DNA from: Hymenolepis diminuta
Lineage: Eukaryota; Platyhelminthes; Cestoda; Cyclophyllidea; Hymenolepididae
Assembly: GCA_900708905.1 (NCBI GenBank)
Contig: CAADRB010000054.1
Coordinates: forward strand, 380,070 to 444,069
Length of the DNA: 64,000 nt
Direction: 5' to 3'
Under the pieces are notes generated by a model that did no database searches, was not told where the DNA came from, and saw only the letters and a list, made by a program, of their open reading frames with translations. Both the position numbers and the translations under genes were made by a program. Positions 26,281-37,550 of the stretch are shown one piece after another (position 1 is the first letter of the stretch; the number at the start of each line of letters is the position of its first letter).

Positions 26281-29200
26281 TTAGAATTTATACTTGAAAT
26301 CAACCCAAACGAGATAGCGTTGCTGGATCTGGGTCGTATCATAGACAATATATTCATTGTAAAGCAGGTCACTTTTAACACCTGCAGAAGCCACTGGTTC
26401 ACCAATTGGATAAACGACTCCAGTCTCCGGATCTTTGTAATACGTCTGTGCATTCGGTGACATTTTTCCTATACCTAAATTATTAATCCATGTTACTTAA
26501 ATATAGTTCGCAGTTTGAATCAATTTAAGTAAGTCGGATTCATACCTTTGCGACTGTTGTACTTCTTAGCCAACTGAGAATCCTTAGCAGCGAAACACAC
26601 TTCCTGTTTTCCAAGAGCAACATCACAAAGTAGAAGACAACCACGAGTAGAATTACGGGAGGTGTAACAGTAATTAGCGGACTTGCTAGCCACATCCGAG
26701 AAATAGACACCCTTTCCAAACATATAACCTGTGACGGGAGCTTCTGGAGGTGCAATACGAAGACCTTGGGCCCTATAACCAAACCCGATTTATAACGTCT
26801 ACTGAATTAATAATAAGTAGGACCAATTTAACAATAAATATATGCTACTGAAGCAGTTATGAGCATAGGAGCACTTACAGAATTCCCGCAAAGTTGGTGC
26901 GACGAGATCCGTGCCAGAGCATCATACGATTCTCCAGAGCCCTGAATTTACCAGCTTCTCCTTCCCTAGACAGTGAGAATATATCCACAATATCCAGAGT
27001 ATAACTAGAATGAGTAGGTGCATGAGTAACACGGAGATACTCAGCAATTCTCCTGAATTCTTCTGATTCGCGGTCCATTGGCTAAAAATAAACAATTCAA
27101 AATGATTAGTCTTACGAGTATCAAGCTGAACAGAAGAAATTTAATGATATATTTACCTCGATTCTATTCTTGAGTTTCTCATAGTGCTCATCAATAGGAT
27201 TGACATCAGAATGGCTGGTTTTCATGAGTGAGTAAGCCAACTCAATTTTGAGTAGATCTTCCAGCATTCTTGACTTGGTTTTGATAACTTCCAAGTTATC
27301 TAACAGGGGTGGCATCTTCATACCGAAATCATGAGGAATGAGAGTGTAGAAGCGAGTCGTGTCACCAATCAATTTGCTCTTCGCCGGTCCCTCAAGATCT
27401 TCATTTGAGCTTAGTAGGGTTGAAAGATCGTTGAGAACACTATAGGCCTCTTGAATTTGAACGCGAGAAATCTTTCCCAGCGGCATTTTGTGCAAATCAA
27501 TCTGAAAAAAATCAGACCAGGTTAATGAGACCAAAGTACTACTAGTGAGAGTATTAAGTAGACACCAACCTCGAATTCCAGCAATGCGTTTGTCATGGAA
27601 GCGACATCGAATAAGAAATCGATAAGAGCTTGAACACGAGTTTCTAGTTTGGAGGGGATCTTGGTGATCTGTGACATCTTGGCAGTTTCCTCATCCTAGG
27701 AAAAGTGAAACAACTGATACACATTTAAAAGCATAAATACTTGGTTGTCAGTTGCACATAAAAACCTCCCCAACATAGTCGACCTGAAATGATATAAGCC
27801 ACCAGTAAACAAATCTTGTTATTATATTTGCTGTAAAACAGCGCTTGTCCCTTGACACTTATCAGAAAATAGGATTAATGGGGCATTTTTTTCCTGTGCA
27901 TCATACTCGTACTCTAGTTTTGATTTCTCCACTTCGTTAATTCCAAATTTATCTGACCCCTTCATTTGCATTTTTCCTCCCATTAACCATATGCCTTTTA
28001 CATTTCGCCATTAAGTTTAAGAAGTGTGAATACAAATGCATATCTCAATATTTGTCTAATCATAAATAATTGAAAGGAAAAAAGTAAATGGGAAGTGAAC
28101 TTCAGCACCATGATGGAGCAGCCAATGGCGGATTTAATGAAGAAAATAATTTGACAGAACCAGGTCGGAATGGAACGTAGAATTTCGTCAAATAGAAGGC
28201 CATGTCCATCTTCCAAACATGCGGACGCTTTTCAACGCTCATTAAACTAGGTTGTTTTCATGAATAGGTTAGAGTGTGATTGGGCATAAACACACCGCAT
28301 AATTATTGGCTAAAATGACCCACATTTGGATTCAACCCATGGGATTGTTTGGCAAAACACTAGCGTACAGTTCCTCCCCAAACAGAACTCAACTCACGGT
28401 AGGATTAAAATGTTCCATGTCCAGAGGATAGAATCTGCGGGGCAGTTTGAGGAACTTTTCTTTTGGAGTACTCCAAGCATTGCCTGTCTTCTCTAAAAAC
28501 AGTTCCTGGAAATGCTGTGCAGCAGCGTTGAGTGTAGTAAAGCGCTCCAACTTCGAGCCACCAATATCTGTACCAATACGACCCCAAGATCGGAATACCC
28601 AATGCTTGCGTGGCTCGTCATCAGAGCGCAGAACTTGAAGCCTGAAAGGGAAATAATACAAATGCTGCATGTTTGCTGCTACTTACTAACAAGTAGTTGG
28701 TATCAACACACTTATAGTAAGAGTTTGAGCCCCGAACAAGGTCGACCAAACCGAGAACAGCAGTGAGTAAACGACCATCAAAATCGGTGGCGACGGAAGC
28801 ACAGTCTTCGAGACCAGAATCGGGATCAACAACTGCTCCGCCCTTTACAAGCATCCTTTTTTGAAGGACACGGCTTTCTTCAAAATTTGCTTTGGATGTG
28901 GATGGTTCTGCGGCGGATAAGTTGAATAAATAAGGCAAAATGGGAAAGGACAGATTTGTGAGTCATTATGCGTTACATATAAGAAAATTATATCTTCTTA
29001 AAAAATAAATAATCCATGCAGGATTCCTTATGTTCTACTCTCGATTTCCTACTTCTTTTAATCCCTTTTTATTTGAACGGATTTATTTACATTACGGTTG
29101 TGAATGGCGACCTATCGATACAAAAACGTTCTTATTTTGGCATGACGGTTTGCGTCGTTGCATATTGTGGTGTCGTCGAGTTGCATTTATAGCTATTGCA

Positions 29201-32200
29201 ATTTCTTAGGGGATCTAAGAGTCCGCCATGATATGCTACGGAGAGATACGGAGAAAAGCAAACTATAACATTACGAGCATATGACTAGGAGATCATTTAT
29301 CTACACCTCAAAATCGTATTGGATCATTTACTATCAATCCTGATGGGGTTAAGTATAAATAAACGTGAGAGAAGGCGAGAGATTACAGGGCGATTATTTT
29401 AAACATAACTTCTTGAGAGAATCAGAAACACTTACTTAAAATAATATTTTTGTGAGCTGGTAATATGCTATATTTATTAATTATAATTATACTTTGGTAT
29501 TAAAGACCAAATAGTTGTGCAAGGTTTAACTATAACTTGACCATTCAACAAGGTCAGCGAATCGATAGAACAATGCCGCGATGTATCACAAATTGTCAGT
29601 CTTACTTCTAAGTGATATTTTCATGAAGCTTGCATCGGGCAATCACCAGAGAACATTCAATGATTCTGAGCTTGAAGAAACAAATAAATTCGCTTACCAA
29701 CACATCTTCTCAGCTGACTAGCATTGAACAGAAAGCTAAACAGATCTACATCAAAATTCTTATGAAAAATGTCAACAGATAAAGGATGATCATTGTAGTA
29801 AGCCATCAGGGAAATTTGGATAAAAAATAAGGGCAAGCTTTCAAGGTCTCTAATAGGAATCTGGTCTGCAGAAATCTACTAGGCAAGACAAATGACGGGT
29901 AACTACCATTTCGTAGTCAACTTATCAAACTTGATTAATGCCTACACACATTTATAAGCAGTTACAATAAGGGAATAGAATAGATAAATCACAGCAGATA
30001 ATCGCACTGACTTACCAGCAGCCGCCTAAAACGAGAAAAAAATATGGGATAAAGTGAATAATAAACAACAAACGAGAGAAACACCAACTCTAAAAAAGTG
30101 ATCAAAATTACTAACATTATTATTACTGGATGATTTCCAAATGCTAGCCAGTGGATCCGCCTTCAAGAATTTCTCAACATCGTCGCCAGAAGAAAATTTC
30201 TCGGCAAGAGCTTTATCGAGAAGCCGACTGTAAGTCAGTGGACACATTTCATTAGACCTGGCTTTTGTTGCCAACTTTGTTTCAACGGCCTCGGTACCGC
30301 CTGTGGTTACGAATACACCTCCATGGGTAGCCTAGACCAAATGAAAGCAATTGAAATGACAAATATGGTGTCCGGTAACTTAGAAGAGTAGATGAAGTCA
30401 TCTTATTTTATAAAGCATTAAAGAAATCTCCTTCATGGATTTCTGTGGAGTAAACCCAATTAAAGGATTCTGAATTTAGATTTTATGTAGAAGTGATAAT
30501 ATTGTAATATTACATACGCGGTAGACAAACATTCTAACGGGAATACATAGAGACTAAATGGAGATTTCGCCTACTTCCAGATATCGAGCATCAATAAATC
30601 GCAGTGTAATCAGTGAAATACTAGTTTAATAATTAATCTTTGATATCAGAAACCAACGTCTCATATTTAACTAACGCCTTCCTATCTGAAATATCAATTA
30701 ATGCATTTCGCTAATTTTCATTACTAATTAACAGAAGTCTCATGAGTATATCTAAATGAAAGGACAATAAAATCACAAGACGAAACATTTGATAAGAATA
30801 TCTACAAATTAGTAGTGGCCAATGAAACAAGCAATCCATTTTAGTAAAATCAGTAATAATACTACAGAATACAAACAATCAAATATTTTGAAATCTACGG
30901 TGCTCTAAGAAAATCACATAAGGCTTACATCTGTAAGAATGGATCCACCCAGAGATCGGATCTTAGCGGCGAGATCGCGTCGACTCAATTCGGCAGTGAA
31001 GGGGCCATGATCGAGAAAGAAGTGAAAACCCACCAGAGGTTTCTTGGCATCAAATTTCCTCTTCATTGAGACCGCTGTAGCTGCATCGGTCGCTGCACCA
31101 AAGAGGCGCTCGCGAGGCTTGCATTTGTACGACTTTCTAAAGAGGAGGAAAAACACCATCCTTCAAAATCAACAGACTCTAACCTCTTTTAAGCACTCTA
31201 AAAAGACTCGCAGGAACATTATCTCCCAGAGCCATAATATGAAAAGACCTCAGGCTTCGCAAAATGTTAGCAGAGAGGACTAGGCTTTTGAGAGGTTGTA
31301 AACTTTTCTAGTGACAGAATTTCAATCAAGGACAATTTCAGAGTTAACAGACTGTAAGTTTCTCAATCACAAGATGTTGAAAATACTTCACCTCTATTAA
31401 CTCCAAATAAAATTGGCGTAAAAGAAATAAACTAGGATATCGTCAAATGATGGGCCAAATCAAACTACACTTTCTTAATACAGCCGTGCCTTCACTACCA
31501 AATGGTGAGGCAAGATAACTGTCACTTCATTTTTTCCCTTATTTCTAAACAATCGTTTAATTAAACTTAAATAGCTGGGTATTAAACTAACTAAGGATGC
31601 CGTGTATTTGGCGTTACACGACTTTTAATAACAGCCCACCGATAAATTACAATAAAGTAAATTAAATGTGACAAATGCTGAATGGATATGGCAAGATAAC
31701 GAAGTCAAAAGAATTATTTACTAAAATATTTAAGAAATAACTTACCAAACCTAACTGCATTTTAAACAAAATCCGTTTTCTTCGATATCATTTCATTAGA
31801 AACTCTAATTTTCCCTTCAATGAAAACGGTGTTATAGTTCATAAACCTTGGTAAGTCACTAATAAAAAGATGTTTCAACCACTTCTCAAATTTGAAAGAT
31901 ATGGCAGCGAAAAAATCAACTGTGGGTTAATAAACTTAATCTCAAACCCTTTTTACAATGTATATTATGAAGATGAATTTAGAGGCAAGATTATCATAAC
32001 TCACAGGAATGGTACGTCATAGTACTCCTTAGGCACTCGGAAGATTCGACGTTTGATAGAACTCGAGTCAGGTGCAGAGAAGAGACAGGGAGCCCAGTTG
32101 TCATGAAGACGGGAACAACGATAGCCACCACCACCATCAGCAAGTCGAAGAGGTGCCCCATCGTCAGGGCAAGGCGGCAGGGCACCAAAGGTCATCGCAT

Positions 32201-33848
32201 CGGCTACAGCATCGAGTAAATCTGATCGACCAGATGGCACTGTCTGATTATTGTATTCCAGTAGACCGGTGAGAGCTTGAGTGGATACTTCTTCGTCCAG
32301 GCGGTCACGCAGACGCCAGAGCTCATCGCTCTGAGCCTTAATAGAGGACAATAAAATCAGAGTATATTTCATATACAATAAAAATTAAATAAAGTATAGT
32401 ATTCTGCCACATGGTGAGACTTCTAACAATTTTAAAGCACCGACAGTCATCAAATAAATATTAGCTGAGATAGACTTCGATTACTGTGAACATCAATAGA
32501 GTTAGGGGTATCTAAGAGCAGGGGATTGGAAGGTTAATTTTAAGAATATTTTCTCTTAAAACCAGAACGTTTGAAGATTCAGCGAGGAAAAGACATTGAT
32601 GAGTGACAATGAAACATCTTACTAGCGGTTAGATACCAAAAGAAAGTTTGAAGAAAACATTCCCAAAATCGAGACGTTCAGAGCAAACATAAGCAAAGTC
32701 TTTCCCATTACCACTCAATCAGAAATAAATCCATTATGCTCTCTTAAGTGGTATGACCAGGTAGGAAGACTCGTGCAAGAGTTGCGAATCGAACTTATTT
32801 TAATTACGCATGAAAGACTGCCTCAAAATAAAATGCAGTTCAATCACAAAAACCTCAATTCTAGATGGCTTAGGTCTAACAGCATAGAATAGCGGTAAAA
32901 ACGCTTTTAGAACACATCTCGAAATAAGAATGTATCAAGATACATTCATTCAGCGTTGTGGAGAACAATTAATCCTAATCAAAATCAAAGAACTATAAAC
33001 CAGTTTGAAAGCTATATATTGAATCGCAGATGTTCTCAAAGAATCACTATTATGCAAGACTCAATAACGAAAATTACCTTTAGAATATCTTTCGTGGATT
33101 CAATAGGGGCCTTAGAAGCTTTGGCTTTCTTGGAAGGAGGATTTTGATTTTCGCTGTTTGATTCTTCTGCTTTTCGCTTCTTCGTAGCTTTACTACAAGA
33201 CAAAATAGCTTATATAGTCAGAATGATACACAGACGAAAAATCTAACCAATGCGCAATCATACGTTTTAATGTTTGCCACAGCATCTAAAAGATCGAACT
33301 TTTCTTGCGCTTTGAGTTTGCCAAATCCACTAGCTCTAAAGAAGTAACAAAATTTATTCATATATTAAAAAATCATACTTGGATACATCGGCTTCAGGAT
33401 ACTTCTTCACGAAGCACTTCACGTGATAAGAAGTACCAAGTTCACTTAATTTACCATCGATGAAAAATGGATCCTAAAGCATAAAAACCGGAACAAAAAA
33501 TACCTTAATAACCTTCGAACAATTTGTGCATTTGTTCGAATCGTCGGAATTCGCCTTGATATTATAATTAGAAATAAGAAATTTCTCGGAGCCGATCTCT
33601 GCTCTAATCTTTTCCTGATCTTCAAATTTTAAATTGTCAAAGTTTTTAATGTCGTTTGTCTGTAGAACCCTGGTTTTCTTGAAAAAACAGTTGTAGTGAT
33701 ACCATAGAGTCATTTTCCCATCAAATATATGCGATTGAACAAGCGCTCCCATTCTTAGGGATCCCATACCTATCGTATTCTTGCATGCCCGACAAGTTGA
33801 TCGATTGCTTTTAGCGTATTCAGCTTGATATTTATAAACAGGCTCCAT
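26281..33848 (-). CDS. PARP1: Poly(ADP-ribose) polymerase 1, complete
   Basis: Nuclear DNA-break sensor that makes poly(ADP-ribose) from NAD+. Exons, high to low: 33848-33504, 33473-33379, 33335-33264, 33192-33078, 32336-32005, 31136-30929, 30331-30116, 30025-30016, 28907-28691, 28641-28398, 27783-27766, 27695-27570, 27501-27157, 27081-26879, 26772-26546, 26474-26281. They total 2,967 nt, giving 988 aa (human about 1,014). Domains: ZnF1 (C19, C22, H51, C54), ZnF2 (C107, C110, H132, C135), a lysine-rich linker (KKRK, SKKAK) that may act as an NLS, ZnF3 about 210-320, BRCT about 350-440, WGR about 480-610 (FRSWGRIG), helical domain about 624-780, and ART 782-988 with LWHGS (H838), GKGVYF (Y872), SKSANYC (Y883) and LLYNEYIVYD (E965). 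The catalytic H-Y-E triad is intact. ZnF3 has C265, C283 and C293 but Asp268 where a fourth Cys is expected. Two microexons are described separately. Confidence 0.95.
27766..27783 (-). CDS. PARP1: 18-nt microexon of PARP1
   Basis: Six codons (VDYVGE) flanked by a TTTCAG acceptor and a GT donor (GTTTTTATG), phase 0 on both sides. The joined peptide HFNPT-VDYVGE-DEETAKM matches the human region with IDYGQDEEAVKKL just before the helical domain. Without it the conserved IDYG-like segment would be missing, although the frame would be kept. Confidence 0.75.
28908..30015 (-). other. PARP1 intron, no further feature
   Basis: Intron of about 1.1 kb between the 10-nt microexon and the WGR exon. No repeat or second coding signal is recognised. 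Confidence 0.5.
30016..30025 (-). CDS. PARP1: 10-nt microexon of PARP1
   Basis: Ten bases, GCGGCTGCTG, between a CGTTTTAG acceptor and a GTAAGT donor. The upstream exon ends in phase 0 while the downstream exon at 28907 must be entered in phase 1. Ten nucleotides supply exactly that shift and give AAAEPSTSK. It lies in the linker between BRCT and WGR. Confidence 0.7.
31137..32004 (-). other. PARP1 intron, no further feature
   Basis: Intron between the ZnF3 exon and the BRCT exon, donor GTGAGT and acceptor CTCTTTAG. AT-rich, nothing else recognised. Confidence 0.5.
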
Positions 33849-35199
33849 ATCAAAAGCCGCCCAATTGTGTTACGTAACTTTAAGTTACCACGATTGTAGT
33901 TTAAACTTAATTGGCTTATTCCAGCCAATCAACGTCCAGCTATTCTTTTATCAGCTGTTGGTCAAGGATTTCATCAACCAAAAATTATGATGTTTACTAA
34001 TTTTATTTATTACTGCAATTTATAATATATCTAAAATGCTTCCAATTTAGTGAAATTTTCTATAAGCAGCCCCTCTAGATTGGAAATAAGCCGGTGACAT
34101 AATACTTAAGGTCATTAAAAGTGAATATTTTGGACTGGAGTTTGCGCATTTAAGATCTTTCCACAAAGCGCCCTTAACTTAACTTTAGTAAGTAAACGAA
34201 AGGTTATTCTGAATTGGAACTGAGCACTGTATTTTGATTGATTCGCATCTAACATTTACAGGGGCGGTTAATCAAATATTAGGAATTTTAAAATGCATTA
34301 AGATAAATAATTAATTATCTTGGAGTCATAACATAGAGTAAACTGATCCTCGTGGAATAAATAAGTCGAAAACAAATAATCAAAATTTAGAAACTATCAG
34401 GGCCAAACATGTTTACTTCAGTTTAAAAGGAATAAAATCCAATTCATACATATGTTTCCTAAACAGGATTTGACATCTAGGTAGTTCATAAGTTATTATC
34501 TGACAGAATATCGCCCAAAGCGTTTATTTGATAAAAGATAACAATGACAGTTAAAATTGAATGTTGTAGAGGGTTGCATATTATTTTCAGCTAATTATTT
34601 GACTATTGTTCGTTCTGTTATATAATCGTATTGATCAAAATGAAGAAATAACGCGAAAATAATATCAATTTAACTCTATTGCAAAATAACATTATAGTTG
34701 ACATTTACGCATGCTAAAAAGCTAAACACATTAGTGCCTTACTGATAAAATGTGTCAAATATTTTCGTGCTAATTTTCTGCTTCCTGCTGTCCGACACCG
34801 GAGCGAATTCGTTTAATATAAAGAATCCACTCGACATTTTAACGCCTAATCAATTTTTGTGCCACCCTCTGAACTATCTATTTGTATAGATCATTTGTTA
34901 ATATGAACAGGTATGCACAAGATCTCAGGTCTCTCAACAATCATTGGATTTTCCGCAATTGTTTGTGATATTCAACAGTCTGTCAGGAAAAGCTCTTTCG
35001 GCTTAATTTGAGGGTCCTAAACATATGAATTCTTCTATTACAGTTATACTCTTCGTTTCTTCATCGTATTCTATTAAACTTTCCGCATCTGTTGAAATTC
35101 CGATCTTGCAGGTTCTGTAGATGTTACTAAAAGTATTCTTGAGTTTATCAATGATCCTAAATCAGGTAAGTTCCTTAAATCGCGGTACAAAGTCCCAAA
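33849..35199. other. Spacer upstream of PARP1
   Basis: AT-rich, about 1.35 kb. It presumably holds the PARP1 promoter and 5' untranslated region. No TATA box in a convincing position and no coding similarity were seen. Confidence 0.5.
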
Positions 35200-35875
35200 T
35201 TCACGTTTACGGCGAATCTTGCCAAATGAGATGAGAAAACAAGAGTTTGCTGCCTCAATGAACTGTGTAGATCATGGAAAAATTTTTTTACTGAACTTCT
35301 CTCCTCAACGTCTGCTTTGACTGTCTTAAATTTGTAAACAAGTGTGATGAGGACTAATATGACTTTGCGGGCGCTGTAAAATTTCCTTTGTGATAAATAT
35401 GGTTTAGGCACCTTAACAGAATAACACTTTAGATATCTTATTTTTATTTCTGGACTTCAAGCGAAGTCTTGGTTACCACCAAAAATTTATCTGTTAAAGC
35501 TAATGGTGGAAAATCCCAAAGTGGAGCTGCAAGAAATGGTCAGAGAAGGAGTTAAGATGACGAATGTCACATGTGATTCGGCTTTGATTGACTCTGACAC
35601 CAAGCCCACGCCTTTTGTGCATAAAATATCTCCGTCAATGCCTCAATCCGTACAATTCGCAGCACAGCCGAATCGTCCTGTCGAAGAGAAACTTTCCTCA
35701 CCTTGTCAACGCTGTAGAGGTTGGTATTTCCCTCAGCAATGTCCTTTCAAGCAGTATCGGTAAAAACAGTGCCGAATGGTTGGACACAAAGATGACTGTT
35801 GCCCACAGGCCTCCCGAGTACTCTCCAATGTTCATCAATAACATGACCAAGACTACCCAAGTACAAAATTAGCAA
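35200..35875 (+). mobile_element. Decayed Ty3/Gypsy gag fragment
   Basis: Translated remnants in family order: CFDCLKFVNK, then DFAGAV after a stop, then LMVENPKVELQEMVREG, then the zinc-knuckle region CQRCRGWYFPQQCPFK, and after an in-frame TAA the second knuckle CRMVGHKDDCC. This is the layout of flatworm Gypsy gag proteins, with a paired Cys/His zinc knuckle behind a short helical segment. At least three stops interrupt it. No protease or reverse transcriptase was recognised downstream and no LTR pair was found, so it is a non-functional fragment. Confidence 0.65.
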
Positions 35876-36365
35876 ATTTTCCATAAAAAGAACTGTCACT
35901 TTAAGCCTAAACCAAAATACTTCAGATCAAACGATCTCTTGCCTACCTTCTGTATGGACACGGAACGATAATTTCCATGTGCAGTCGTGCGCATTCTGCA
36001 ACATCCACCAATTCATTCACAGCAGAGGTGATGTTCCAGTGTGTTCTCAAGCGCTTGTAGAAGTTGGCTAACTCTTTCAATTAAAACAATCTTCACTGCA
36101 CTTGGGACGGGTTAGGAAAAGGCCAACGCAAACATCGTTGGGCACACACACATCCAGTAGAGTACGATAAGGGATTAAGACAGTCGGAATTATGGCGATT
36201 AGTTAGGTGTGAAACTAAAAGACAGTGTGATAAAGCTTAAACTTTTTGAAAAGTGGTCATACAAGGGTATATCAATATCGGAATAACAATTTGCATTAGC
36301 ATCTAATTTCCAAGCCTACTAAGGAGAGCACTTTCCAACACTCATCTTGGGTTAGGAGATAGTTT
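35876..36365. other. Unassigned sequence behind the gag relic
   Basis: GC-richer than the flanks and possibly more of the same decayed retroelement, but no domain can be read in any frame. Confidence 0.35.
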
Positions 36366-36508
36366 TATTGAGTCTACCTAACGAGAAACCCGACGTCTCA
36401 ATTATTAGCCAAAGCGGTTGTCCATTCCACTCACTGAGCGTGCACCGATGGAGATCGAACTCTTGACCTCTGACTCCGCAGACAAGTTTGTTAACCACTG
36501 ATTTGGAG
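36366..36508 (-). repeat. tRNA-derived SINE-like repeat
   Basis: Minus-strand reading starts GTGGTTAACAAACTTG (A-box-like), then GGTCAAGAGTTCGATCTC (matching the pol III B-box GTTCGA core), and continues about 90 nt. A second copy lies at 12736-12858 and a fragment near 42285-42340. The two internal promoter boxes in tRNA-like spacing suggest a tRNA-derived SINE; no cloverleaf could be folded by eye. Confidence 0.55.
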
Positions 36509-37550
36509 TTATTTGCACCTAAATTTAGAGATCACTATCATATCTCAAAAAAACATAATCTCGAATCCTTTTTTCCTTTCTATTCTCAAAAATGCTTTCG
36601 CCATGCCACTCAGTTAAAATTGGATCATCAATCTTGTTCAATCTCATTATAAAAGACTTCTACGTGGGTATGGATCCGAACCGGCTTATTCAACTCTAAA
36701 TCAATTTAAGTTAGCTTGACAAGTGACCATTGGCCTTTCCGACTGGTGTTCAGCTGATTTCTTAGGAGTGTATTATCATTACGAAATCACGACCGTTCCT
36801 CCTTATAAATTTTTTAACCTAATTACCTGCAGTAAGTTGGATTATTCGTGTGATTTTCTCTATTCCTCCATACGTCATTCATTACTTTGATCATCTACTT
36901 ATGATCCTCATTAACTTTTTGCTCAGATTCTTCGGTCTTATCAGTCTTTGCACTGACATAGTTCGTCGATTTTCGTTCCGTTCTCGTAAAATAAGCACTA
37001 AATCCCCTGACAAATAGTAAATATAAAAGTCATACAAAAGAGAATCATGTTGCTTTAAGCGTATTTTCCTAAATTAGTACCATATCCTTCCTGAATAATA
37101 TTGATAGATGGGATAAATTCTATATAATGCAATTGATGTCGAAGATATACTACTCAAAAGGCAAAATCGTTCTCCCTATGCATAGTTACTCACATCCCTC
37201 CTCACGGGTTGAAAATTCATCGTTCGGGACGGTAGCGAGGGATTTTATGAAAACATAAGTCCTTCAACATAGGTACGACAGTGAACTAGCCTCTCAAAAA
37301 AATCTGACCAACGAAAGGACGGCATGAAATCCTTAATTAAAATAAAGTCATTCACATACATTATCAGCCAAACAGAACTACTTGTAGAGACTCACTTCAT
37401 TTCTCTGTTGGATCATATGAAATTTGCGTTTCAAGCGTATGAAACTTCCGGTTAACAACTGAAACATGCCCCAAAACTAAATGGAGGGAAAAAATACATA
37501 AAGAATCTAAGGGTTCTATTATATCACAGATGACATTAACGACAGGAGTA
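36509..37550. other. Spacer downstream of mevalonate kinase
   Basis: About 1 kb with no recognised coding sequence or repeat. It carries the 3' flank of the minus-strand mevalonate kinase gene. Confidence 0.5.

Noticed and set aside
32001..32378. PARP1 exon starting at an in-frame ATG at 32378
   Set aside because: The first codons lie upstream of a TATTAAG acceptor; family similarity begins exactly after it (AQSDELW).
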